Positions 7,579 to 14,471 of a stretch of 25,256 nucleotides of DNA are shown here, one piece after another. Made by a program: the position numbers and the translations under genes. Origin of the DNA: a virus; IMG/VR virus record IMGVR_UViG_3300027797_000127, positions 1 through 25,256 of that record, one strand, 5' to 3'. Under the pieces are notes generated by a model, which was not told the DNA's origin, searched no databases, and saw only the letters and a list, made by a program, of their open reading frames with translations. Position 1 is the first letter of the stretch. Each line of letters opens with the position of its first letter.

Positions 7579-8081
7579 TGGCTAACACTTATGTAAAGAT
7601 TGCATCCGTCACTGTTGGTTCAGGCGGTGCGGCAACTATGGAGTTTACTAGCATCCCTGCAACTTACACAGACTTGCTTGTTAAGGTTTCTGGTCGGACA
7701 AATAACGCAGCGACAAGCGACAGCGTTTTGTTTTATTTTAATGGTCTTACAACAAATCAAACTATGAGGCGCTTACAAGGTGACGGTTCAGTTGCTTCAT
7801 CTTCAACATCAACAGCAAGTCAATTCGTTGTCGTTGGTGCTACGGCAACTGCTAGCACTTTCGGTAACGCTGAAATCTATGTGCCAAATTATGCAGGCTC
7901 AACCAATAAATCTTTCTCAATAGATGCTGTGCGCGAGGACAATACAACCGTTACGAATACGCAAATGTGGGCAGGATTATGGTCATCTAGTGCAGCAATA
8001 ACTCAGATAACTATTGCTGGTCAGTCTACCAATTTTGTTCAGTATTCAACCGCAACCCTTTACGGCATCAAATCATCCTAA
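7578..8081 (+). CDS. Tail-associated receptor-binding-like protein, paralogue 3 (LYGIK)
   Basis: This encodes 167 residues from ATG 7578. It opens MANTYVKIASVTVGS, continues MEFTSIPATYTDLLVKVSGR, and ends STATLYGIKSS. It is the third member of the tandem set and is closest to paralogue 1 in the SIPATY segment. The middle (DSVLFYFNGLTTNQTMRRLQ) carries the region that likely forms the sugar- or receptor-facing loops. Three copies may give several tip types on one virion or several subunits of one tip. Confidence 0.75.
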   Translation: MANTYVKIASVTVGSGGAATMEFTSIPATYTDLLVKVSGRTNNAATSDSVLFYFNGLTTNQTMRRLQGDGSVASSSTSTASQFVVVGATATASTFGNAEIYVPNYAGSTNKSFSIDAVREDNTTVTNTQMWAGLWSSSAAITQITIAGQSTNFVQYSTATLYGIKSS

Positions 8082-8091
8082 GGAGAATAAA

Positions 8092-8319
8092 ATGGCAGAC
8101 ACAAAGATAATCGTAGATTGCTCTACGGGTATTACAACTGAGGTAGAACTAACCGCAGCAGAAATAGAACAGCGTGCAGTTGACGCTGCAGAATATGCGG
8201 CACGCAAGGCAGAAGAAGAAGCAGCAGCAGATGCAGCAGCAGCAGCCAAGGCATCAGCACAGGCAAAGTTGGCAGCACTCGGCCTAACTGCTGACGAAAT
8301 TGCAGCACTGTCTAACTGA
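8092..8319 (+). CDS. Small acidic coiled-coil protein (tail region)
   Basis: This encodes 75 residues from ATG 8092, chosen over upstream in-frame starts because AAGGAG sits just before it. The product starts MADTKIIVDCSTGITTEVEL and then forms one Ala/Glu-rich helix (residues about 24-65), ending LGLTADEIAALSN. Similar short proteins follow fibre genes in many phages, where fibre-assembly or tip-associated roles are suspected. The 76 bases before the next gene hold an out-of-frame 20-codon stretch described in the findings. Confidence 0.7.
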   Translation: MADTKIIVDCSTGITTEVELTAAEIEQRAVDAAEYAARKAEEEAAADAAAAAKASAQAKLAALGLTADEIAALSN

Positions 8320-8395
8320 AGACATCTTCCCGTTAGCGCGGGATATAGATGATGCAATAGATGAAGCAGAAGAACAAATATACTAAGGAGATACG

Positions 8396-10351
8396 GTGGC
8401 AACTAGAGATATAACCGAAGGTAGAGGTTCTGCAACCGCAAACATAGGTCGTTCTATTGCTATTGACTTAGGTATTGTTTCATCTACTTCTACTTGGCAG
8501 AACACCAATGAAGCATATGATGTAGCCGTTGGCGGCTTGCCGTTCTTCTATGCTATTAGTGATTCTCGTCCATATGTCCGTCAGACTGCACCGTTTAATA
8601 AAGAACAACAAGATACAAGTGCTGAACCAGGTGAGCAATCGCTTACTGGTTGGTGGCTAAGAAGCCAGTCTTCTTTCCATAATGGCACAGGTATTAAGTT
8701 CTATGATCCATCTGCAGGTGAAACAGTTGCTCACCGCTTTACTGACTCAGACAATGTAGATGTGTGGACTAAGGGGCAGGTAACTCTGCTCAAAGAAACA
8801 GCCAATATGACTGGTGTTACTAGTGGTATCTATAAACTTATCTCTGTTGTAGATGGTTCAACTGATAAACTTGTTGCTTGGACACCAGCAAATACAACTA
8901 TTAAAAATTATACTGCTGGTGGAACCGCTGTTACATACAGTGATGTAGTTACTGCTGGCTTAGATACAGCAACACTTGCTATTGCAACTGATGGAGCACA
9001 CTTATTTGTTGCTGACAACGACCATATCTACTCAGGTGAAATTGCAACACCTACTACTGGGTACACGGAATACTATGCAACTGGTAGTGCACGAGTAGTA
9101 ATGGCTTGGGTCAAACAACGCCTTGTTGCTGGTGTTGGTGCTGGTATCTATGAATTAACTGGCACTAAGGGCACATCACGTGCCTTGCCTACAGCAACCT
9201 ACACACACCCTAATGCTGATTGGGTCTGGTCATCTATTTCTGAAGGTGGCTCTGCCATCTATGCGGCTGGTTATCTTGGTGGTAACTCCGCCATCTACAA
9301 GTTTGTTCTATCTACTGCTGGTGTTATGCCTACCCTGACATCAGGAATTGTGGCAGCAAAACTTCCTATTGGCGAAATAGTTTACAAGATTGAATCTTAC
9401 CTTAATTACCTAATGATTGGTACTAATAAAGGTATGCGTGTGGCTGCTATTTCAGATACCACTGGTGACTTACAATACGGTCCACTTATATTTGAAGACA
9501 CTAATGGTGTCCGTGATTTCACTTTTCGTGATAAGTATGTCTGGGCTGCAGGTACAGTCAATGGTTGCGCTGGTTTATACCGTGTTGACCTAGGTACAGA
9601 GATTGAATCTTTACGTTTTGCTTATGCTAAAGATGCTTACCTTAGCACTGCTGCTGGCTATGCTACTAGTGTAGATTTTGTAGGCAATACCAACCAGATA
9701 GCCTTTACTACATCAGGTAGCCACGGCATAGCCATTCAATCAACTACAGTCTTGTCAACATCTGGTTCCATAACTACAGGTAAGATTAGATTCTCTACCC
9801 TAGAACCTAAGAATTATAAACGTCTTATTGCTCGTGGGTCATTTACATCTGGCACGCTTACACTGTCATCTCTTGCTACAACTGCGGGTGGCTCCGATAC
9901 CCAATATGACCACATAGGTTATAACTCTGGTGTAGACCCAGTAGAAATAACTACCACTCAGCCTGAAGTAGCACAAGAGTTCCTTGCCTATAAGTTTACA
10001 TTTGACCGTGATGCTACAGATACTACTGCTGGTCCGACCTTTAAAGGCTATCAGGCTAAGGCAACCATTGCTACTCCGCGTCAACGTATCATTCAGTTTC
10101 CTGTTTATTGCTTTGACATAGAAACTGACAGGTTTAATACTGTAGTTGGATTTGAAGGCAGAGCCTTTGAGCGTATCAAACTATTAGAAGAAATTGAAAA
10201 AACAGGTGACGTGCTTACTTGGCAAGACCTGACAACAGGAGAATCACAACAAGCAGTAATACAGCAAGTTACATTTAGTCGTATGACTCCACCGGATAAG
10301 CGCTTTGATGGCTTTGGTGGGGTTATAGAGATAACTATCAGAACGGTATAA
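8396..10351 (+). CDS. Large tail protein, probable beta-propeller-like
   Basis: This encodes 651 residues from GTG 8396, supported by AAGGAG at 8385-8390. The sequence is beta-rich throughout, with repeated aromatic strand-turn units (GAHLFVADNDHIYSGEI, WVWSSISEGGSAIYAAGY, YLMIGTNKGMRVAAI, KYVWAAGTVNGCAGLYRV) typical of propeller blades. A C-terminal domain ends FGGVIEITIRTV. No signal or membrane segment is present. Phage tail nozzle and hub proteins can have such architecture, so a tail tube, nozzle or distal tail role is reasonable. The exact family is not identified. Confidence 0.7.
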   Translation: MATRDITEGRGSATANIGRSIAIDLGIVSSTSTWQNTNEAYDVAVGGLPFFYAISDSRPYVRQTAPFNKEQQDTSAEPGEQSLTGWWLRSQSSFHNGTGIKFYDPSAGETVAHRFTDSDNVDVWTKGQVTLLKETANMTGVTSGIYKLISVVDGSTDKLVAWTPANTTIKNYTAGGTAVTYSDVVTAGLDTATLAIATDGAHLFVADNDHIYSGEIATPTTGYTEYYATGSARVVMAWVKQRLVAGVGAGIYELTGTKGTSRALPTATYTHPNADWVWSSISEGGSAIYAAGYLGGNSAIYKFVLSTAGVMPTLTSGIVAAKLPIGEIVYKIESYLNYLMIGTNKGMRVAAISDTTGDLQYGPLIFEDTNGVRDFTFRDKYVWAAGTVNGCAGLYRVDLGTEIESLRFAYAKDAYLSTAAGYATSVDFVGNTNQIAFTTSGSHGIAIQSTTVLSTSGSITTGKIRFSTLEPKNYKRLIARGSFTSGTLTLSSLATTAGGSDTQYDHIGYNSGVDPVEITTTQPEVAQEFLAYKFTFDRDATDTTAGPTFKGYQAKATIATPRQRIIQFPVYCFDIETDRFNTVVGFEGRAFERIKLLEEIEKTGDVLTWQDLTTGESQQAVIQQVTFSRMTPPDKRFDGFGGVIEITIRTV

Positions 10352-10355
10352 CACA

Positions 10356-10556
10356 ATGACACTACAGGATTGGGCTGCATTTGCACTATCAATTACATCT
10401 TTAGTAGGAGCATTTGCACTTATGATTCGTTGGATGGTTAAACACTATCTAATTGAACTTAAAAATAACGGGGGATCATCAGTTAAAGACCAAGTTGAAA
10501 GGTTGGAATCCCGCGTTGACCAAATTTACCTCCTTCTTTGCGAAAGAGACAAGTAG
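10356..10556 (+). CDS. Small membrane protein with coiled coil, holin-region candidate
   Basis: This encodes 66 residues from ATG 10356. One membrane segment (about residues 7-30, [22 protein letters not shown]) is followed by a charged helix, [19 protein letters not shown], with heptad character. That is a membrane-anchored coiled coil with the C-terminus probably in the cytoplasm. Its 3' end overlaps the start of the Pro-rich secreted protein by about 41 bases. The location at the tail/lysis boundary suggests a holin or lysis-timing role, but a virion or membrane-exclusion role is equally compatible. Confidence 0.65.
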   Translation: MTLQDWAAFALSITSLVGAFALMIRWMVKHYLIELKNNGGSSVKDQVERLESRVDQIYLLLCERDK

Positions 10557-11832
10557 AAAATTAAGTGTTTTACTTCTAGTATTTGGCACATCTTTTTTAT
10601 TAAATCCCTCTGCTAGCGCAGTTGCACCAGAGTTAATGGTTAGAAATGTAACAATCATCTGCGCTAACACTGCTGGTGAAACATACACAGCAAATACAGG
10701 TTGGGATGCAGACAACTCTTATTTCAATGGTAAAGGCGACATAGCAAGATTATTTTGCGAAGGTGGCTTTATTGGTCAATGGACTATCTATGTAAGTGAT
10801 AACTACACAGGCGTTGGAAGATACTATAACGGTATAAATCCTAATCCTGCTCCTACTCCAGAACCAACCCCTAGTCCTTCTCCCACTCCAGAACCAAGTC
10901 CTTCTCCAACTCCAAGTGAGACTGCAACACCTGTAGTTGAGACAGTAACTCCTGTTTTAACGCCTTCTCCCGAACCTGAGCCATCGCCCAGCCCAGAAGA
11001 AACCCAAACAGTAACCATAATAGAAACATCTACTCCTCTTTCCGAGACTTCAACTGCTCCTTCTGAACCCGTTCCAACCGAACCTCAGCCAGAACCAGTA
11101 GTAATAATCCAGCCCCAGCCAGTAGTGGTACCGCCACCACCAGAAATTGTTGAACCATCACCTACTCCTGAACCTGAGCCTGAGGTTGCTCCCGAACCCG
11201 TTCCTGTTGAAGATCCCAGCCCAGAGCCTGTCCCCGAGCCTGATCCCATTCCTGAACCTGAGCCACTGCCAGACCCAGCACCTGAACCTGCTCCTGAGCC
11301 AGAACCCGAAGTCGCTCCTGAGCCTGTTCCAGAGCCTGAATTAATTCCTGAGCCAGCACCCGAACCTCCTGCTGTAGAAGAACCTGCGCCAGAGATAGCG
11401 CCTGAGCCTCCTATGGTAGCAGATGAAAACGCTACAGAGGAAGAGAAGGCTGAAGTTGCTGAAGCGATTATTGAAGCAGCACATGGCGAACCAGTAACAG
11501 CAGAAGCAATTGCAGATGCTGGACTTACTTATGCAGACCTGCCTCCAGAGACTCCTGTTGAGGTACGCCAAGACGAAGATGGTAACGAAGTAGTTATCAC
11601 AGCCGAGGTAGCAGCAGCACTTGTGGTGCTTGAAAACCCAGCAGCCCTTGTGGCTGCAATCTTTACTGACCCGGGACAAGCCTTGCTTGCTATTGCAAGT
11701 ATCGGTGCTGATATGTCAGATGAAGAAAGAACAGAATCAGAAAAAATTATTGTCGCATCAGTTATTGCTGGACAGGCTGCAGTTAACGCAGCAGGTATGG
11801 CAGGAGCAGCAGCCTATAGGAGAAAACCATGA
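10516..11832 (+). CDS. Secreted protein with long Pro-Glu stalk
   Basis: This encodes 438 residues if it starts at TTG 10516, which yields a clean signal peptide: basic start, hydrophobic core [14 protein letters not shown], and cleavage after PSASA (residue 35). A codon at 10453 is another possible start but would place 21 residues before it. Residues 36 to about 107 form a small domain with two cysteines. Residues about 108-299 are a Pro/Glu/Thr-rich stalk of repeated P-x-P-E units. The C-terminal ~140 residues are Ala/Glu-rich helical and end in a weakly hydrophobic helix followed by RRKP. No LPxTG sorting motif is seen. It would be exported and could span the peptidoglycan. Function is unknown; see findings. 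Confidence 0.75.
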   Translation: MTKFTSFFAKETSRKLSVLLLVFGTSFLLNPSASAVAPELMVRNVTIICANTAGETYTANTGWDADNSYFNGKGDIARLFCEGGFIGQWTIYVSDNYTGVGRYYNGINPNPAPTPEPTPSPSPTPEPSPSPTPSETATPVVETVTPVLTPSPEPEPSPSPEETQTVTIIETSTPLSETSTAPSEPVPTEPQPEPVVIIQPQPVVVPPPPEIVEPSPTPEPEPEVAPEPVPVEDPSPEPVPEPDPIPEPEPLPDPAPEPAPEPEPEVAPEPVPEPELIPEPAPEPPAVEEPAPEIAPEPPMVADENATEEEKAEVAEAIIEAAHGEPVTAEAIADAGLTYADLPPETPVEVRQDEDGNEVVITAEVAAALVVLENPAALVAAIFTDPGQALLAIASIGADMSDEERTESEKIIVASVIAGQAAVNAAGMAGAAAYRRKP

Positions 11833-11996
11833 AGATACTAAGAGATATGGCTGAACAACTATGGACGCTACTCGGCATGTTTATTGCTTGGGTAGTCCTT
11901 GATGGTTCAGCAAAAACTGTAGTCGGTTATGCAATCGGCGGAACATTAATTGCATGGGCTATTACTTACCCACTACGTAACGGAGACGACAAATGA
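11829..11996 (+). CDS. Putative holin, two membrane segments (55 aa)
   Basis: A short gene from ATG 11829 (overlapping the previous stop as ATGA) to TGA 11994-11996. The product has two hydrophobic segments, [14 protein letters not shown] (11-24) and [17 protein letters not shown] (31-47), joined by a short polar turn (DGSAKT). It ends in charged NGDDK. Size, topology and position just before the endolysin gene (whose ATG lies at 11993, within the last codon) match small holins that open the membrane for lysis. The alternative is a general small membrane protein. Confidence 0.65.
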   Translation: MKILRDMAEQLWTLLGMFIAWVVLDGSAKTVVGYAIGGTLIAWAITYPLRNGDDK

Positions 11997-12457
11997 CAGT
12001 TGAACACAGCCAAAATGGTTGGGTAGCATCTAAAGATAAAGAAGCAATTAACATTAAACATTTCCCGGTTGCTGGAACAAAGATTAGATTACAGTGCAAC
12101 GAGATATGTGGTCCAGTATTAGCAGCATTTGCCGCTGAATTTCATACAACCGTAGAACCCCTTGAAGAAGGGGTCTTTGATGACTGGTCATATGCATACC
12201 GTCAAGTTCGTGGTAAGACAGAAGACTTATCTAACCACTCATCTGGTACTGCTATTGATCTAAATGCTGTCAAGCATCCGCTTGGTAAAGAGAATACTTT
12301 TACTGAGGCTCAACGTAAGACATTAGATATTCTTTGCAAGAAGTATGGGCTACGCGCTGGCTATACCTATAAGACTCGCAAAGATGATATGCATTTTGAG
12401 ATAGTAGAAACACCTGAACAGGTAAAAGCACGTGTAATTAAGATGAAACTAAAGTAA
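11993..12457 (+). CDS. Endolysin, M15-type (VanY-like) peptidase
   Basis: This encodes 154 residues from ATG 11993. LSNHSSGTAIDLNA contains the S-x-H-x6-D metal motif (H82, D89), and DDMHFEI supplies the third ligand H134 with E136 beside it. These are the zinc-binding landmarks of Peptidase_M15_4 enzymes, which cut peptide stems of peptidoglycan. The protein is a catalytic domain with no separate wall-binding domain and no signal peptide, so export would rely on a holin, as expected from the neighbours on both sides. The gene contains a terminator-like hairpin at 12157-12174. Confidence 0.88.
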   Translation: MTVEHSQNGWVASKDKEAINIKHFPVAGTKIRLQCNEICGPVLAAFAAEFHTTVEPLEEGVFDDWSYAYRQVRGKTEDLSNHSSGTAIDLNAVKHPLGKENTFTEAQRKTLDILCKKYGLRAGYTYKTRKDDMHFEIVETPEQVKARVIKMKLK

Positions 12458-12468
12458 AGGACTCCCTA

Positions 12469-12657
12469 ATGAATCAAGAACAGATTAAGCAAATTGCTCT
12501 TTCGTACCTACGCTCAGCAGCCGCTGTTGCCCTAGGACTTTATATGACTGGCGTTCACGACCCTAAGACACTGGCTTCTGCCTTTGTAGCAGGTCTTGTA
12601 GGCCCAATCCTCAAGGCGCTAGACAGATCAGCACCTGAGTTCGGCCTCAAGAAGTAG
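12469..12657 (+). CDS. Putative holin, single hydrophobic domain (62 aa)
   Basis: This encodes 62 residues from ATG 12469, with AAAGGA upstream at suitable spacing. The central region AAAVALGLYMTGVHDPKTLASAFVAGLVGPILKAL holds two hydrophobic helices separated by HDPK. The C-terminus is polar (DRSAPEFGLKK). Proteins of this type, with xGxxDPKTLxxAFxAGxxGPxLKAL, follow endolysin genes in many aquatic phages and are usually called holins; I rely on that pattern. It is the last gene before a strong terminator. Confidence 0.65.
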   Translation: MNQEQIKQIALSYLRSAAAVALGLYMTGVHDPKTLASAFVAGLVGPILKALDRSAPEFGLKK

Positions 12658-12695
12658 CCATTTAAGGCCCATAGCAGCCCAATAGAGACAAGGAA

Positions 12696-12745
12696 ACCCC
12701 CTACCTAAGTAGAAATACTCAGGCTAGGGGGTCTTTTTCTCTTTT
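12696..12745 (+). terminator. Strong rho-independent terminator closing the late operon
   Basis: ACCCCCTA (12696-12703) pairs with TAGGGGGT (12725-12732). The stem continues CCT (12704-12706) with AGG (12721-12723), with one bulged C at 12724. An inner AGTA/TACT stem is capped by a GAAA tetraloop (12712-12715). A CTTTTTCTCTTTT tract follows. It separates the rightward late genes from the convergent leftward zinc-ribbon pair. Confidence 0.88.
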
Positions 12746-12920
12746 ACCCACCCGTAGAGTAAAAGCCAGTACCCCTGAACTGTACTGCAGGTGCAGAGTA
12801 CACCCTTGTAGAGTTCATAGTACACTTTGGACAGGTTATTTCTGTCTCACGTTCCCTATAGGAACGGGTGATTTCAAAGGTATGTTCGCATCCATTACAT
12901 TTATACTCGTAGGTAGGCAA
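12744..12920 (-). CDS. FmdB-family zinc-ribbon protein
   Basis: This encodes 58 residues starting at TTG 12920 (first residue read as Met). The normal family start is M-PTYEYKC and a GGAG ribosome site lies just upstream, so the longer frame to 12959 is not the true start. PTYEYKCNGCEHTFE (C8, C11) and CPKC (C30, C33) form the zinc ribbon. The C-terminal SAPAVQFRGTGFYSTGG is the signature end of FmdB-family proteins. These are presumed regulatory or metal-binding; the biochemical role is unknown. It is the second gene of a short leftward operon, two bases after its partner. Confidence 0.88.
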   Translation of the reverse strand: MPTYEYKCNGCEHTFEITRSYRERETEITCPKCTMNSTRVYSAPAVQFRGTGFYSTGG

Positions 12921-12922
12921 GG

Positions 12923-13048
12923 TTATCTCCCTGCTGGGTTGCAGTAGCAACTCCAACACTCATAGGTGATATCGTCGATGATGTGGAAAGCATCTTCTTC
13001 GGTATTGATTATCTTGTCGCATGACTGGCATTCATGGGTTTCAATCAT
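12923..13048 (-). CDS. Small zinc-ribbon protein (41 aa)
   Basis: A short leftward gene from ATG 13048 to TAA 12925-12923. AAGGAG lies 8 bases upstream of the ATG. The product opens MIETHECQSCDKIINTEED, has C7-x2-C10 and C31-x2-C34 (with C36), and ends NPAGR. This is a compact zinc ribbon like those encoded elsewhere in the window. It leads a two-gene unit with the FmdB-like gene. The family is not recognised, but the ribosome site and cysteine spacing make it convincing. Confidence 0.75.
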   Translation of the reverse strand: MIETHECQSCDKIINTEEDAFHIIDDITYECWSCYCNPAGR

Positions 13049-13068
13049 TAGTTGTACTCCTTCGGATT

Positions 13069-13099
13069 GCGAGAACCATAGCACATGTGTTATTCTCGC
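13069..13099. promoter_or_regulatory. Dyad over the leftward promoter
   Basis: GCGAGAA (13069-13075) and TTCTCGC (13093-13099) form a perfect 7-base inverted repeat around a 17-base centre that itself contains the palindrome CACATGTG (13082-13089). On the minus strand this overlaps a TGCTATGGT extended -10 (13083-13075). It may be an operator controlling the small zinc-ribbon genes. No binding protein is known. Confidence 0.4.
13075..13083 (-). promoter_or_regulatory. Extended -10 promoter, leftward zinc-ribbon genes
   Basis: Read on the minus strand this is TG-C-TATGGT, an extended -10 element. Transcription would start near 13068 and leave a leader of about 20 bases carrying the AAGGAG site. 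No convincing -35 hexamer is visible. Confidence 0.35.
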
Positions 13100-13166
13100 G
13101 CTGCGGGTAACCGTGGGGCAGAAACTTCAATCGACGGGTGACGGGCATAAGCCTAATCCATCGCCT

Positions 13167-13229
13167 CCCTGAACCACCATAATTTTTTATGGGGGGTAGG
13201 GGGGCATTTCTTTATCTTAGGGTTCAGGG
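13167..13229. promoter_or_regulatory. Nested inverted repeats with G-runs, divergent intergenic region
   Basis: CCCTGAACC (13167-13175) and GGTTCAGGG (13221-13229) are exact inverse complements. Inside them CCATAA-TTTT-TTATGG (13177-13192) is a perfect hairpin, directly followed by two runs of six G (13191-13196 and 13199-13204) separated by TA. No gene is visible here. It could be a replication start, a regulatory structure or a G-quadruplex element. The role is unproven. Confidence 0.45.
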
Positions 13230-13258
13230 CAGTTCCGCCCACATCTCAAGACAAGGTG

Positions 13259-13267
13259 TGCTATGCT
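13259..13267 (+). promoter_or_regulatory. Extended -10 promoter for the replication operon
   Basis: TG-C-TATGCT is an extended -10 element ending 6 bases before the ATG at 13274. The predicted start of transcription therefore falls on or next to the A of the start codon. This would give a leaderless mRNA, which is common in Actinobacteria. No clear -35 and no ribosome site at usable distance are seen. Confidence 0.4.
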
Positions 13268-13273
13268 TGCTCC

Positions 13274-14017
13274 ATGAATCAATTACCAGAACATATATCC
13301 TATTCCTCTCTAACCACTTGGCAAGAATGCGGTTGGAAATATTATCTTACTAAAATTGAAGGCGAAGAAGAAGATCATGCCGTTTGGTTTACTGGCGGTT
13401 CTGCCGTCCACAAGGCTACTGAGGTCTATGATCTTGAAGGCGGCGATGCTGAAAGCATTTGGAACAAAGTATGGTTTGAACAAGTAGCCGAAGATGAACA
13501 CATCAATGGTGATATGAATACTTGGCAATTCGCCAAGCGAGAAGACATGTCATGGTGGTATGGTGAAGGTCTATGGATGCTTGATAAGTGGATAGCATTT
13601 CGTAACAATGGATGGAATGTTTATGAAGATTTTGTTGAAAAGCAATATGAAATACCGATAGAAAATACCGTGGTCAAAATGGCTATTGACCGCGTTATGA
13701 CTGATTTCGAGGGGAATCGGGTGCTCCTCGACATCAAAACCGGTGCGTCATCTCAGAGGCATCCCTTGCAACTTGCGGTCTACGCTTGGGCTCTTGAGAA
13801 GCAAGGAGTTACTGTCGACAAGGCAGGCTTCTGGGATGCACGCACTGGTAACATTTCGTTATGGAACCTTTCTAATTTACATTCAGAACGCATTGAAGAT
13901 ATGCTCAATACCTTTGATAAGGCTCGTAAAGATTCTATCTTCTTGCCTAACCTATCCAACTGTGGACGTTGTGGTGTAATGTCTGCCTGCAAGTATGTCA
14001 ATTCAAGAGTACAATAG
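13274..14017 (+). CDS. Cas4/RecB-like PD-(D/E)XK nuclease with Fe-S cysteines
   Basis: This encodes 247 residues from ATG 13274. ISYSSLTTWQECGWKYY opens the RecB-nuclease fold. GGSAVHKATE carries H46, AIDRVMTDFEGNRVLLDIKTG gives D139 and D153-x-K155, and HPLQLAVYAW supplies the Q166/Y170 motif. C19 with C230, C233 and C239 reproduces the one-plus-three cysteine arrangement of Cas4 and AddB iron-sulfur nucleases. It probably resects or processes DNA ends during phage replication or recombination. No CRISPR array or other cas genes are present. It heads a rightward operon and seems to lack a ribosome site. Confidence 0.88.
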   Translation: MNQLPEHISYSSLTTWQECGWKYYLTKIEGEEEDHAVWFTGGSAVHKATEVYDLEGGDAESIWNKVWFEQVAEDEHINGDMNTWQFAKREDMSWWYGEGLWMLDKWIAFRNNGWNVYEDFVEKQYEIPIENTVVKMAIDRVMTDFEGNRVLLDIKTGASSQRHPLQLAVYAWALEKQGVTVDKAGFWDARTGNISLWNLSNLHSERIEDMLNTFDKARKDSIFLPNLSNCGRCGVMSACKYVNSRVQ

Positions 14018-14045
14018 AGTTCAACTACAAACAAAGGAGCAAGAG

Positions 14046-14468
14046 ATGACTGGAAATTTCCAAGTCAGTAGCAAACTCAACGATGGTCGAATCTTCGTTG
14101 TTTCCTCAGAAACCTTCACGGGGTTTTGTGAGGCGTTAGAGCAGGTAACAGGAATCGAAGAGTCACAAGATGTACTCAAGACGATGGCTACTTCTCTTTT
14201 AGGAGCACCACAAAGCGCAGTACAAGCAGTAAATAATATCCGCGAAGCCTTTGGCAACGTGGTTATCGACCATACTGCACATCCAACACAAACAAACACA
14301 TCTGGCCCTTCGGGTAAAACCTGTAAGCATGGCCCGATGACACCACGCACAGGCAGCGGTGCCAAGGGTCCTTGGAAGGCATACATGTGTCCTTCTCCAA
14401 AGGGAACTCCTGACCAATGTGAACCTGAATGGCTTCGCCGTGGCGAGCCAGCATGGAATAGTTTCTAA
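14046..14468 (+). CDS. Hypothetical replication-region protein with C-terminal zinc motif
   Basis: This encodes 140 residues from ATG 14046, chosen because AAGGAG (14034-14039) lies 6 bases before it. The N-terminal 75 residues have strands then helices (GRIFVVSSETFTGFCEALEQV). After a Pro/Thr/Gly linker, C93-x-H95 pairs with C115 and C125 in KTCKHGPMTPRTGSGAKGPW followed by KAYMCPSP...DQCEP, a likely metal-binding module. Proteins with this C-terminal module are frequent in phages of Actinobacteria and sit by replication genes. An ssDNA-binding role is possible but unproven. It lies between the nuclease and the ATPase. Confidence 0.7.
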   Translation: MTGNFQVSSKLNDGRIFVVSSETFTGFCEALEQVTGIEESQDVLKTMATSLLGAPQSAVQAVNNIREAFGNVVIDHTAHPTQTNTSGPSGKTCKHGPMTPRTGSGAKGPWKAYMCPSPKGTPDQCEPEWLRRGEPAWNSF

Positions 14469-14471
14469 GAC

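Noticed and set aside
12966-13172. Rightward frame of 68 codons in the zinc-ribbon/intergenic region
   Set aside because: It is opposite the 41-residue zinc-ribbon gene with its own ribosome site, and it runs through the dyad and promoter elements.
13256-13273. GTG start adding six residues to the Cas4-like nuclease
   Set aside because: It would place the start inside the -10 element and before the conserved N-terminus; ATG 13274 fits the predicted transcription start.
13274-14017. CRISPR-Cas system suggested by the Cas4-like gene
   Set aside because: No repeat-spacer array and no other cas gene are present; stand-alone Cas4/RecB-like nucleases are ordinary phage replication genes.
14021-14386. 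Antisense frame opposite the zinc-motif replication protein
   Set aside because: It lies opposite a gene with a good ribosome site and cysteine module; its sequence is a Ser/Cys/Val-rich shadow.
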